From positions 33,211-97,210 of the forward strand of contig JABDCJ010000002.1 in assembly GCA_013288145.1 (NCBI GenBank): DNA of 64,000 nucleotides, in the 5' to 3' direction. The notes under the pieces were generated by a model. The model saw only the letters and a list, made by a program, of their open reading frames with translations. It ran no database searches and had not been told where the DNA came from. Positions 35,728-43,960 of this stretch are shown here, piece after piece (within the stretch, counting starts at the first letter, position 1; the number at the start of each line of letters is the position of its first letter). Source of the stretch: Nitrososphaerota archaeon. Its GTDB lineage: Archaea; Thermoproteota; Nitrososphaeria; Nitrososphaerales; CADDZS01. The position numbers were made by a program, and so were the translations under genes.

Positions 35728-36858
35728 ATGGCTGTTACTCAAACTGGCAGAGAATTAGAGCGATTTACGAAACAAGCGGCTGAAGTAAGTGAAAAAGAGC
35801 TCGTATTAATTTCACCTGGGGAAACGACAGATCAGGGACACGGACGCACTCCCGCGGAGAGACCGATCAAAGAATATCTGAACTTTGGATTCATAGTTCT
35901 CGACAAGACGCAGGGTCCAACTAGTCACGAAGTTGTTGCTTGGGTCCGAAAAATGCTCTCTCAAGAAAGAGCTGGGCATTCCGGTACGCTAGATCCTATG
36001 GTCTCAGGATTACTCCCCATTGGTCTGGGCGATGCAACAAAAGGACTTTCGGTTCTGCTGCTTGGTCCAAAGGAGTACATCTGCGTTGCGCGAATTCACG
36101 ATTCAATTCCAAAGGACATACTTTACGCCGTAATTGACCAATTTAAGGGGCCCATTTTCCAAAAGCCGCCTCAAAGATCCTCGGTCAAAAGGGTGACTAG
36201 AACGAGGACTATCTACGAACTGGAGATCGTCGAGCAAGTTGGTAATCTCCTCTTGTTGCGGGTTCTTTGCGAAGCTGGAACTTACATCAGAAAGCTCGTG
36301 TATGATATCGGTGAGTTGATCGGAGTCGGCGCGACCATGGTAGAACTCCGAAGAACTAGAGTCTGTCAACTGGATGAAGGCGATCTTGTGAGACTTCATG
36401 ACCTTTACGAAGCAAACGAAGTGTACAAGGAATCTGGCGACGAGAAAAAGCTGAGACAGCTTGTAAGACCGATAGAATTTGCCGTTTCGTTTCTAAAACA
36501 AATCGAAATCCGCGATTCGGCAGTTGAGTCAATTTGTCAGGGAGCTCAGCTCGCTATTCCGGGGATCGTGGCGATCTCGAAGAAGATCAAAAAAGGTGAG
36601 ATTGTGAGGATTATGACTTTGAAGGGAGAGCTGGTTGCGATAGCGGAATCCGAACTTCAAGAGGAAGAATTCCTTTCAAAAGATCACGGGCTCGCAACAA
36701 TAACAAAGCGAGTAATTATGAAAATTGGTACATACCCGAAAATGTGGAAATCCAAGAAGGAATTAGTAGTTGAAAGTGAGGGGATATCGGAAGCACAACT
36801 CAGGGAATCTATTCTAGATAGCTTGGAGAAAGAAGAACAGGATGAAGGAGGGCGGTAA
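35728..36858 (+). CDS. cbf5: H/ACA RNP pseudouridine synthase Cbf5/TruB-type
   Basis: A 376-residue enzyme isomerising uridine to pseudouridine in rRNA and tRNA, guided by H/ACA RNAs. The catalytic Asp lies in HSGTLDPMVSG near residue 90. KPPQRSSVKR and EAGTYIRKLVYDIG are conserved. A PUA domain follows (GAQLAIPGIVAISKKIKKGEIV). A 40-residue N-terminal extension precedes the usual core. The tRNA-Ser gene starts 72 bases downstream. Confidence 0.95.
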   Translation: MAVTQTGRELERFTKQAAEVSEKELVLISPGETTDQGHGRTPAERPIKEYLNFGFIVLDKTQGPTSHEVVAWVRKMLSQERAGHSGTLDPMVSGLLPIGLGDATKGLSVLLLGPKEYICVARIHDSIPKDILYAVIDQFKGPIFQKPPQRSSVKRVTRTRTIYELEIVEQVGNLLLLRVLCEAGTYIRKLVYDIGELIGVGATMVELRRTRVCQLDEGDLVRLHDLYEANEVYKESGDEKKLRQLVRPIEFAVSFLKQIEIRDSAVESICQGAQLAIPGIVAISKKIKKGEIVRIMTLKGELVAIAESELQEEEFLSKDHGLATITKRVIMKIGTYPKMWKSKKELVVESEGISEAQLRESILDSLEKEEQDEGGR

Positions 36859-36930
36859 AAAAAGATAGAAATACACTGCAATTGAAAATGAAAGGGCTGA
36901 GAAAAAGTTCAGAAAGTACGCAACTAGTGA

Positions 36931-37178
36931 GCCGGGGTCGCCTAGAGTTCGTTTCATTTTTCCAGATAGACTTTGGAAAAAGGAAGCGGCGGGAAACCTG
37001 GTAGGGCGCAGCGTCTTGTCGTGGTTAACCTTGAACGTGACGTGACCTTCGAAAGATTTGCGTACGCCTGGAAACCAAAGGCTTGTAACCAATCATGTTA
37101 TCTCGAATGACATGACTTGAGCTAAACGGAAAGCCTGTGACCGCATTGGTCTCGTGGGTTCGAATCCCACCCCCGGCG
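36931..37178 (+). tRNA. tRNA-Ser (anticodon GGA) with three introns
   Basis: Acceptor halves GCCGGGG (36931-36937) and CCCCGGC (37171-37177) pair, with discriminator G at 37178. The T arm GTGGG-TTCGAAT-CCCAC is at 37154-37170 and a long variable arm GACC-GCATT-GGTC at 37139-37151, as in tRNA-Ser. An 85-nt class II tRNA results if three introns are removed: 36946-36996 (D loop, 51 nt), 37012-37065 (position 29/30, 54 nt) and 37074-37131 (37/38, 58 nt). The anticodon stem is CAGGC/GCCTG and the loop CTGGAAA. The 29/30 intron has a complete bulge-helix-bulge: AGG/CCT, GCGC/GCGT, with bulges AG^C and AC^G. The 37/38 intron has AAA bulges on both sides. Confidence 0.9.
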
Positions 37179-37228
37179 CTCTAAATCTTCCTCTTAGGAT
37201 TTTCTTCGTTAATCGAGTTTGCAACAAA

Positions 37229-37819
37229 TCACGGAGTCGAGTCTATTTTGCAGACAAACCCATAATGATAGGGTCCAGGATTTAGGGCATTAACAACTCT
37301 AAAGCCGCTCGCTCTTAATACCCTTCGGGACTCATTCTCTGAAAGTCTAATCTCCGGAGGAGGACCCATATCGTCTGTATTCATTTTGTGCCAGTCAATG
37401 TCTACAATTCTGCCGCTTGGCTTCAGAACTCGTTTCACTTCGCTAAAAAATTTAGGTTTGTCGCTCAAGTCATGAAGGATGTTTGCGAAGAAACCGACAT
37501 CAATTATTTTTTCAGGCAGCTTTACGTCCGTTACATCCGCTTGAACTATTTCTACTTCTGACATGTTGGATTTGTCTTGAGCTTTTTCGAGATTTGATTT
37601 CAAATGTCTCAACATTAACAGATCTTCGTCAACGGCGTAAAGCTTTCCGGTATTTCCAATTCTTCGAGAAAGTGGAATTGAAAAAAACCCCGGACCGCAG
37701 CCTAGATCGGCAACGACACTTCCTACGAGGTAGGGAATTTGTTCAATAATGTCATCGGGATTCTGCCAGATTTTTCGATCTTCGGCCATCAATAACTTTG
37801 CAAAATCATCTCTGTCCAT
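37229..37819 (-). CDS. Class I SAM-dependent methyltransferase
   Basis: A 196-residue Rossmann-fold methyltransferase of the UbiE/Methyltransf_11 type. Motif I VADLGCGPGFFSIPL is near residues 36-50, an acidic motif II is in YAVDED, and the post-motif KRVLKPSGRIVDID is near 125. The substrate is not predictable. It stands alone on the minus strand, converging on the tRNA-Ser gene. Confidence 0.85.
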   Translation of the reverse strand: MDRDDFAKLLMAEDRKIWQNPDDIIEQIPYLVGSVVADLGCGPGFFSIPLSRRIGNTGKLYAVDEDLLMLRHLKSNLEKAQDKSNMSEVEIVQADVTDVKLPEKIIDVGFFANILHDLSDKPKFFSEVKRVLKPSGRIVDIDWHKMNTDDMGPPPEIRLSENESRRVLRASGFRVVNALNPGPYHYGFVCKIDSTP

Positions 37820-37860
37820 TTACAGTTGCTCGAAATAAGTGACAAAGATCGGCAATATAG

Positions 37861-37869
37861 TGATATACT
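37861..37869 (+). promoter_or_regulatory. Candidate TATA box for the dCTP deaminase-like gene
   Basis: TGATATACT lies 29-37 bases upstream of the ATG at 37898, matching the archaeal TATA-to-start spacing of a short-leader transcript. Confidence 0.35.
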
Positions 37870-37897
37870 CTGAATTAAGGAATGTTTTTCTTGTTCG

Positions 37898-38425
37898 ATG
37901 ACAGTTCTCGGAAAGAGCGAAATAATCAAGCTCGTTGAATCGCAAAAGACGATTTATCCCTTCGATTACGATCTATTTGACGGCGACGGTTATGTCCTCA
38001 CCGTTAGGGAAGAAGTTACTCTTCACTATCTTGAGCATAGAAATGTCATTTCCCATGAAATTATTTTTACTCCTCCGGATCTAGTTGGTCACCTAACAGC
38101 AAAGAGTAAATTCGGAAGGCTGGGATTATCTTTTTTGAACTCAGTAAAAGTTCACAGCGGATTTGTCGGCAGACTGGCTCTTGAACTTGTAAATCTGAAC
38201 AATGAGAGAGCTCCAATTACTATTCGTCGAGGAGATCCTCTTATTCACATTGAGTTCGATACGCGTGAAGGTCTTCCAAGTCCGTATGCGGGACAGTACA
38301 TGTTTCAGTATCTAAACGATGACGAGTGCGCGATGTATTCCAAACTTTTGTCGGAAAAATATCATAATCTATTCGACAAAGATGACATTGAAAAGAAAAT
38401 AAAAGCTCGAGTAAGATTTGAATAA
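37898..38425 (+). CDS. dCTP deaminase / dUTPase-superfamily protein
   Basis: A 175-residue protein of the trimeric dUTPase/Dcd fold. AKSKFGRLGLSF near residue 68 and SGFVGRLALELVN near 88 contain the conserved Arg and catalytic-type Glu, and GDPLIHIEFD follows. Family members deaminate dCTP or hydrolyse dUTP. The Dcd-like GRLALE segment favours dCTP deaminase, but the N-terminus differs from the usual Dcd start, so dUTPase or a bifunctional enzyme is possible. Confidence 0.8.
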   Translation: MTVLGKSEIIKLVESQKTIYPFDYDLFDGDGYVLTVREEVTLHYLEHRNVISHEIIFTPPDLVGHLTAKSKFGRLGLSFLNSVKVHSGFVGRLALELVNLNNERAPITIRRGDPLIHIEFDTREGLPSPYAGQYMFQYLNDDECAMYSKLLSEKYHNLFDKDDIEKKIKARVRFE

Positions 38426-38426
38426 G

Positions 38427-38442
38427 TTTTTAAATTTTTTTT
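38427..38442 (+). terminator. Poly-T transcription termination signal
   Basis: Two T-runs, the second of eight T, begin one base after the stop of the dCTP deaminase-like gene. T-rich tracts are the usual archaeal intrinsic terminator. The next gene has its own TATA-like TTTTAAAA at 38452-38459. Confidence 0.4.
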
Positions 38443-38482
38443 GAGACAGGCTTTTAAAATCATACTTTAACCCCTACGGGGA

Positions 38483-39040
38483 TTGACGTTCAGAACTAGC
38501 AAGAAACACAAAAGTCAAGAGTCAACCAAAGCATCCAGAAACGCCCTAAAATTAGCTTCCAGGTTTCAACGGTTTCTGAATACAGGAGTGTCGTCAAAAA
38601 AGGATCTGAAGGACGTCGATGAACGACTATCATTACAGGTAAAACAACAGGGCGACAAAATACTGACGTTGCTTGATCAGTTGAAAGATGTCGCAACAAA
38701 AGGAGCCGGTCAAGGGCAATTGGAACAGGCGTTCGAATCCTGGGTAAAGTGGATATCTAGCTTGGATTCAAAGGATAACTTGGGTTATTCGAGTTTGAAG
38801 TCAACGGATGGCGTCAAGGATGACACTTTAGGAATATTGTTGGAAGGAGTCGTGGATGCGGAGACCCACTTATTTCAGATGCTGTTCGCTTACAAGTCGA
38901 GCCTTTCTTATGCAATAAAGAATCCCGACGCGTTGGACGCAAAGAGCTCTCACGAGTTCTTCGAAAGCGGATGCGAAATAATTGAGACCTATCAATCTAG
39001 ACAGCGAATGCTCGGGAAGATCGTGAACTCTAAGCGCTAG
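38483..39040 (+). CDS. Hypothetical helical protein
   Basis: A 185-residue polar, probably alpha-helical protein with no cysteine cluster or membrane segment. The N-terminus is Lys/Ser-rich and a helix with heptad character spans about residues 45-70. The start is TTG 38483, 24 bases after a TTTTAAAA TATA-like box, consistent with a leaderless message. Family not recognised. Confidence 0.65.
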   Translation: MTFRTSKKHKSQESTKASRNALKLASRFQRFLNTGVSSKKDLKDVDERLSLQVKQQGDKILTLLDQLKDVATKGAGQGQLEQAFESWVKWISSLDSKDNLGYSSLKSTDGVKDDTLGILLEGVVDAETHLFQMLFAYKSSLSYAIKNPDALDAKSSHEFFESGCEIIETYQSRQRMLGKIVNSKR

Positions 39041-39121
39041 ACTCCTAGTTTGGTAGAATTACCAAAATCATCTTTTCCAACGATCAATTTTTATTGAAAA
39101 TCTGCGAGTTTCTTCGCCGTA

Positions 39122-39328
39122 ATGATATTCCGGTTTTCCGACAATCTTACCGAAAAGCAAGTTCAGGATTTGACTTCGCGCCTGGAGAATCGAAAAATAA
39201 CACACTTCGAGTACGAACGACAGGGGGACGATAATTATTTCGTTCTCGGGTTCGATGACGAAACAAAATTAACTATTTTTTACGAATCCGGTAAAGGCAG
39301 TTTAGTTCTGGGCGAAGGTTTCCCCTAA
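39122..39328 (+). CDS. Small hypothetical protein
   Basis: A 68-residue acidic alpha/beta protein starting MIFRFSDNLT and ending LGEGFP. No motif recognised. It converges with the CBS-domain gene, and their 3' ends overlap by 4 bases. Confidence 0.55.
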   Translation: MIFRFSDNLTEKQVQDLTSRLENRKITHFEYERQGDDNYFVLGFDDETKLTIFYESGKGSLVLGEGFP

Positions 39329-39843
39329 GCCGTAGCTAGTTTGATTCGCTCGGAACCGAAAAGGTCGTACTCATTTACCATTCCTACTGCCTCTCCCCCG
39401 CGTGTTATCAACAGGCGCCTGAAGTTGTGTTTTTTCATTAACTCTATAGCATTCTTGACAGGAGTTCCTTCGTCGACCGAGACCAGGGGCGAAGACATTA
39501 TTTTTCTTAACAAGACGTGCCCTGCAGGCAGATCATCGGCGACAATTTTGTATAGCATGTCTCTTTCAGTAACGATACCTACAGGTTTGCCACCCTGGGC
39601 CACAAACACGCTGCCGGTCTTCCTGTCCCGCATTAACCTTGCAGCATCCCAAGCGCTGGAATTGATATCTATCATCAATAATTCATCTGTCATGAATTTA
39701 CCCACGGGATCGTCCAAGGGACTCTTTGCATCCGTCCAGTCAATCCAGAAAGAGACGTTTGCATTGCAAACTGTACAACTATCCGGCGGCAGATCCTGCG
39801 AGTAGACTTCGCCGCAGCGATAGCACTTCCACTTTGGCAACAA
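39325..39843 (-). CDS. CBS-domain protein with N-terminal rubredoxin-like zinc ribbon
   Basis: A 172-residue protein. Residues 5-25 carry CYRCG and CTVCN, a rubredoxin-like metal knuckle. Two CBS motifs follow (DAARLMRDRKTGSVFVA with GIVTERDML, and NAIELMKKHNFRRLLI with GMVNEYDLF), forming a Bateman module that binds adenine nucleotides such as AMP or SAM. Such small proteins sense energy or methylation state. The partner is unknown. Confidence 0.87.
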   Translation of the reverse strand: MLPKWKCYRCGEVYSQDLPPDSCTVCNANVSFWIDWTDAKSPLDDPVGKFMTDELLMIDINSSAWDAARLMRDRKTGSVFVAQGGKPVGIVTERDMLYKIVADDLPAGHVLLRKIMSSPLVSVDEGTPVKNAIELMKKHNFRRLLITRGGEAVGMVNEYDLFGSERIKLATA

Positions 39844-39902
39844 AAGAGAGTAAGTTGCCGACCCGAAGATAACGTTTACTATGGTTTTTGAGTCAAAATA
39901 AG

Positions 39903-40250
39903 CTAAATCCCGCCCAGGCCATCTAAACCCTGCGGCGTTTCCGGCTTTATGTTGGCGTATTCTACTATCATTTCGTTATTCAGAAGACGCCTCTGGACTT
40001 CTGACAAAAGATCCTCCACCTCGTCGTCACCGGAAACTTTCTTGTTTTCAATAATACTCCGCTTATCATCATCGGTAATGTTGACATTCACATTGTGGCC
40101 GCCATAATTTCCTCCGAAGGCTACACCCTCAAATGGTATCTTCACTGAAGTCCCACTCATCTCGAGAGTAAAGTATCCCTTCATTCGATAGGACGAACCC
40201 AAACCTTCCAGAGCTGTAATGTAGACTTGTGTTAATTCATCCACTAGCAT
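39903..40250 (-). CDS. Hypothetical protein
   Basis: A 115-residue soluble protein with a Gly/Asn-rich central segment (FGGNYGGHNVNVNI) and an acidic C-terminal half ending GLGGI. No family recognised. Free-standing gene; the 229-base spacer upstream to the dehydrogenase gene shows no recognisable feature. Confidence 0.55.
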   Translation of the reverse strand: MLVDELTQVYITALEGLGSSYRMKGYFTLEMSGTSVKIPFEGVAFGGNYGGHNVNVNITDDDKRSIIENKKVSGDDEVEDLLSEVQRRLLNNEMIVEYANIKPETPQGLDGLGGI

Positions 40251-40479
40251 TTCAACAATCCTCCTGTTTTCATATTTGAAATTGTACGGAGTTCAGTTTT
40301 ATGAGTTCTTGCACGTAATCAAAGAGACATTTCGATCAAAATTTGCAATCGTTCATTCCAGACCCCGGCGGAAATTAGTGGTTAGAATGAGTGGGTCTTA
40401 CCCAAAACCTTAATGCAACATCCTGAAAAAAATCGATCTGCGCGGAAGCAGGGCGAAAACGGAAAGTTCGATTTAACCG

Positions 40480-41508
40480 TTGGAAAAAAAAGTCGCATTA
40501 ATTCGAGGAGACGGTACAGGTCCGGAGCTCGTGGAAGCGATGCTGATGGTCCTAAACTCCGCAGGAACGAAAGCGGAGTTTGTCCAGTGCGATGCCGGGC
40601 TGGAATGGTGGGAAAAGCATGATGGCCCCTCTCTCATTCCTGAGGAAACCTGGAAGATTCTTGAAACATCGAGGGCTTGCTTCAAAGGCCCGACCACTAC
40701 CCCGTGGACGCCTGGCTCGCCCAGAAGCGTAGCTGTAAGCATTCGACAAAAATTCAACCTCTATGCAAACGTTCGTCCTATAAAATCGTACAAAGGACAT
40801 GTCTCAGTTCTGGGTGAGGTAGACTTTGTCTGCGTCAGGGAAGCCACTGAAGGAATGTACAGTGGTTTAGAGCACCGCCTAAGTAATGACGTTGCAATTG
40901 GAATCAGGAAGATAACCCGCGAGTCTAGCAGACGGGTAACTGAATACGCGTTCCAGGAAGCTGAGCGCCGTGGGTGGACGAAAATCTACGCGATTAACAA
41001 GGCAAACATCCTAAAAGAGACAGATGGCCTCTTTCTTGAGGCGGTCCGAGGCGTTGCTTCAAAATATCCAAAGATAAAATTAGAAGAAGAGTTCATTGAT
41101 AATTTTTCCCAGCAGCTCATAAAGAACCCCAAGATATTCAACCAGTGCGTGATTCTCAGCACTAACTTGTTCATGGACATTCTCTCTGAAGAGGCTTCCG
41201 GCCTGGTCGGAAGCATAGGCACCGTATATTCTGCGAACTTTGGCGATACCTACGCAATGTTTGAACCCGCTCACGGGAGCTCGCCAAAATACAAGGGTCT
41301 GGACAAGGTAGATCCCGTTGCTACGATTCTTTCTGGAGCATGGCTTTTGAATTACATTGGAGAAAAGGAGAAATCTGCCGCCATTTTCCAGGCAACTTCG
41401 TTTGTCATCGAAGAAAACAAGACCGTGACTTATGATCTCGGCGGCACGGCAAAGACATCTGAAATGGCGCAAGCGATAGCTGAAAGAGTAAGAAAGATTC
41501 TCAAGTAA
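40480..41508 (+). CDS. Isocitrate/isopropylmalate dehydrogenase family protein
   Basis: A 342-residue beta-decarboxylating dehydrogenase. IRGDGTGPELV is the N-terminal block, NLYANVRPI and RKITRESSRR contain substrate Args, and EPAHGSSPKYKG is the C-terminal cofactor/substrate motif. FKGPTTTPWTPGSPRSVAVS resembles NAD isocitrate dehydrogenases. With malate dehydrogenase and SdhAB in the window, isocitrate dehydrogenase is the likeliest role, but isopropylmalate or homoisocitrate cannot be excluded. TTG start. Confidence 0.85.
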   Translation: MEKKVALIRGDGTGPELVEAMLMVLNSAGTKAEFVQCDAGLEWWEKHDGPSLIPEETWKILETSRACFKGPTTTPWTPGSPRSVAVSIRQKFNLYANVRPIKSYKGHVSVLGEVDFVCVREATEGMYSGLEHRLSNDVAIGIRKITRESSRRVTEYAFQEAERRGWTKIYAINKANILKETDGLFLEAVRGVASKYPKIKLEEEFIDNFSQQLIKNPKIFNQCVILSTNLFMDILSEEASGLVGSIGTVYSANFGDTYAMFEPAHGSSPKYKGLDKVDPVATILSGAWLLNYIGEKEKSAAIFQATSFVIEENKTVTYDLGGTAKTSEMAQAIAERVRKILK

Positions 41509-42295
41509 TGGAAGAATAACTTACTATTGGTACTCCTTCGATTTCCACTCCGTTCTTTGTCACATTCTGAAATCTGATGGAAGGGCAGCGGGGAACGAGA
41601 AATTCAAGCGATCTTTTCCCCCACTCTAGTTTCGTCGCGCGGCTAGGATTAATTGCCTTGCTATACCTGTTCTTGGAAAACTCGCCTTCTTCTGTTCCGA
41701 AGTCCATTCCGCCGATCACGATTCGCGAAGGATTGAAGAATGAAGTCACATAGCAAGCTCTATCGCCGTCTGTGAATCCTCCAAAGTTCACAACAGGTAA
41801 CCTGCTACTAACTTGGGTTGTTCCAAATCGGTTTTCTGGTATCAGTGGAACAATTTTTCTTAACAGATCTTGATTATCTCCGTGAGAATGAATAAACAAA
41901 AACCCGTTTTCCGAACATTGCTTTAGTGTCTTGACAGAACAACTGTCAAGATCCGAGACAATGATATCAGGGAAAAAATTTTCTTGAACGAGTGCCTCTG
42001 CAGCTCCATCGGCCGCGATTATAATCGGGCCGGATTCTGAAATGAATTTTGAAAGTCCTTCTATGTCGGCTTGAAGAGATGGCCCTGCACCGAAAATGAT
42101 CGTGACTTTGTCGGTCAAAATATCGGAGACTTTTGGAAAAAGTCCCAAATCGCTTTTGGCTAAGAATGAGTAAAGAAGATCGCGAGAAGCTAAATCTGTT
42201 TTCTCGTCCAGAGCCAGGGACCTGACTATGGGAGAATAGAATGTTTTCCTCCACAATTCTCCCAGCGGGGCAATAGTGGTGTTTTCCAAAGTCAT
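41501..42295 (-). CDS. 6-hydroxymethyl-7,8-dihydropterin pyrophosphokinase, MptE-like
   Basis: A 264-residue protein of the DUF115/MptE family. GAGPSL near residue 70, SDLDS near 115 and FIHSHGDNQDLLRK near 134 are the family motifs, and the C-terminal KLEWGKRSLEFL is typical. MptE makes the pterin pyrophosphate used by dihydropteroate synthase in archaea. It is divergent from such a synthase (folP-type) immediately upstream. Its 3' end overlaps the dehydrogenase gene by 8 bases. Confidence 0.88.
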   Translation of the reverse strand: MTLENTTIAPLGELWRKTFYSPIVRSLALDEKTDLASRDLLYSFLAKSDLGLFPKVSDILTDKVTIIFGAGPSLQADIEGLSKFISESGPIIIAADGAAEALVQENFFPDIIVSDLDSCSVKTLKQCSENGFLFIHSHGDNQDLLRKIVPLIPENRFGTTQVSSRLPVVNFGGFTDGDRACYVTSFFNPSRIVIGGMDFGTEEGEFSKNRYSKAINPSRATKLEWGKRSLEFLVPRCPSIRFQNVTKNGVEIEGVPIVSYSSIT

Positions 42296-42343
42296 CCTCC
42301 TAATTGATTTAACTCGGAGAGAAAAACAACTCTGTTCAGACTT

Positions 42344-43219
42344 TTGAAATTAACCGAAGAAATTATCTCGAAAATTGGAACGCTCGAAGTAGGTGACAAA
42401 TATCCTACTCGAATCATGGGAGTCATCAATCTTACTCAGGACTCGTTTTACTCGGGTTCCGTTCGGCTACGCACGGATGAAGTCAAAGCTGAAGCCTTAC
42501 GATTGCAGGAAGAGGGTGCAAACATCCTGGACCTCGGTGCGCGATCGACCGCGCCTTACAAAAAATTAGAGATCCCTGTCTCCGTGGAAGAAAAGATTCT
42601 CGGTGAAACAATTAGGGCACTTGACAGAATCATCAGAATTCCAATCTCAGCCGACACGACTAGGCTTGAGCCTACGAAAGCCGCAATAAGCGCGGGTGCG
42701 GTTGTGTTAAACAATGTTCACGGATTGATGGGGCCCGATTCTGAAGAAATTTCAAACCTCGTAGCTTCAAAGGAGATAAGCTTGATCGCGACCGCACACG
42801 AGGAAAACTACCCGACAGTTCATTCGACGCCTATTGAAAGAGTGGTTTCAGCTCTAACAAAGAGCATGGAGATTTGTCGAAAGTCTGGAATCGGGGACGA
42901 AAAAATCATTATTGATCCGGGAATCGGATTTTTCAAGGACGAACATTACTCGAACCTAGAATGGAACTGCAACGTGATTGCAAATCTCGAGATCCTCCGT
43001 TCGTTTGGTCTCCCGGTGTGTGTTGGTCTCTCCCGTAAGAAGTTTCTCGGTCAGCTCCTAGGAGACAAGCCCCCCGAGGATAGGTTGCTTGCCTCGATCA
43101 GCGCAAGCGCTATTTCGGTCTTTAACGGAGCCCATATCATAAGAACTCACGACGTAAGAGAGACTAAAGAAACAGCCGTTGTCGCAAAAGCGGTCCGAGA
43201 AAAAAGATTTATTCGGTAA
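42344..43219 (+). CDS. folP: Dihydropteroate synthase
   Basis: A 291-residue TIM-barrel enzyme joining pterin pyrophosphate to a p-aminobenzoate-type acceptor. MGVINLTQDSFYSGS near residues 25-39, ILDLGARSTAP near 60-70, IIDPGIGFFKD and GLSRKKFLG are the standard DHPS blocks. TTG start at 42344. The divergent MptE-like gene supplies its substrate, so the pair is a pterin-cofactor unit (folate or methanopterin type not decided). Confidence 0.9.
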   Translation: MKLTEEIISKIGTLEVGDKYPTRIMGVINLTQDSFYSGSVRLRTDEVKAEALRLQEEGANILDLGARSTAPYKKLEIPVSVEEKILGETIRALDRIIRIPISADTTRLEPTKAAISAGAVVLNNVHGLMGPDSEEISNLVASKEISLIATAHEENYPTVHSTPIERVVSALTKSMEICRKSGIGDEKIIIDPGIGFFKDEHYSNLEWNCNVIANLEILRSFGLPVCVGLSRKKFLGQLLGDKPPEDRLLASISASAISVFNGAHIIRTHDVRETKETAVVAKAVREKRFIR

Positions 43220-43251
43220 AACCCTAAGCAGATCAAATCGAATCCTTCAAT

Positions 43252-43875
43252 ATGCCCAAAAGCGATTCTCCAAACGAAGATGAAGTGAAAAAGGCCGCAG
43301 AAATGCGGGAATGGCTCGAAGAGAAAATTGCCGAGGTTGAAAACGAACTAGTCCGATTGAAGGACATGCAAACGATTGTCGATTCGGTATTGAGAAGGAA
43401 CAGCTTTGTCCCCGCCACTGAACTGAGAGCTTACAATGCTCCATCAACGAAAAATCAGTCACCAGAGCAGAGCGGAGCTGATGTAAAATCCGAGATGCAA
43501 ACTCCCGTACCGAAAAGCTCCACCGAGGAATCTAAGGAACTAAGACGGCCAAAAGATGGGAAGCTTATTGCGACTGCTTTTATCTCGCCTGAGAAAATCG
43601 TCGTGGTTCCGAGCGCAGACGTCCGCGTATCGCAGACGATACCACCATTTCAGAATTTCTTCATCAACCGGATAGTGAAGGGCTACGAATCAAAAGATGT
43701 CGAATTAGTCAGCTCCGGTAAGCTCGAATCGCACCAGGCCCTAAAGTTTGGAGTCGAAGAGTCAGACGGCAATATCGTGAAAGTCACGATTGAAAACTAT
43801 AGGGAAAAAGCCAGACTTAACGAAATTCTGAATACTATCAATTGGGCGTTTACAAAGATGCTTGAAAAGAAATAA
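43252..43875 (+). CDS. Hypothetical protein with N-terminal coiled coil
   Basis: A 207-residue protein. Residues 8-48 form a heptad-rich coiled coil (EKIAEVENELVRLKDMQTIV), then a polar linker of about 55 residues, then a folded C-terminal domain (about 105-207) ending NWAFTKMLEKK. I do not recognise a named family; such layouts occur in thaumarchaeal conserved hypotheticals. It starts 32 bases after folP and may be cotranscribed with it. Confidence 0.65.
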   Translation: MPKSDSPNEDEVKKAAEMREWLEEKIAEVENELVRLKDMQTIVDSVLRRNSFVPATELRAYNAPSTKNQSPEQSGADVKSEMQTPVPKSSTEESKELRRPKDGKLIATAFISPEKIVVVPSADVRVSQTIPPFQNFFINRIVKGYESKDVELVSSGKLESHQALKFGVEESDGNIVKVTIENYREKARLNEILNTINWAFTKMLEKK

Positions 43876-43960
43876 TAGTCTAAAATTTCGCCGGCGATCA
43901 TAAAGACTTATAGGGTTCTTTCGAAGGTCTAACTTTGGCAAGGGAGAAATAAAGAGTCCT

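Noticed and set aside
37009..37090. Reading the interrupted tRNA gene at 36931 as tRNA-Thr(TGT) or tRNA-Asp(GTC)
   Set aside because: Neither gives a paired anticodon stem with the 3' half. The G discriminator, long variable arm and CAGGC/GCCTG stem fit only tRNA-Ser(GGA).
40413..40622. ATG-started frame upstream of and overlapping the isocitrate/isopropylmalate dehydrogenase gene
   Set aside because: It overlaps the conserved dehydrogenase N-terminus in another frame and has no homology pattern; the dehydrogenase starts at TTG 40480.
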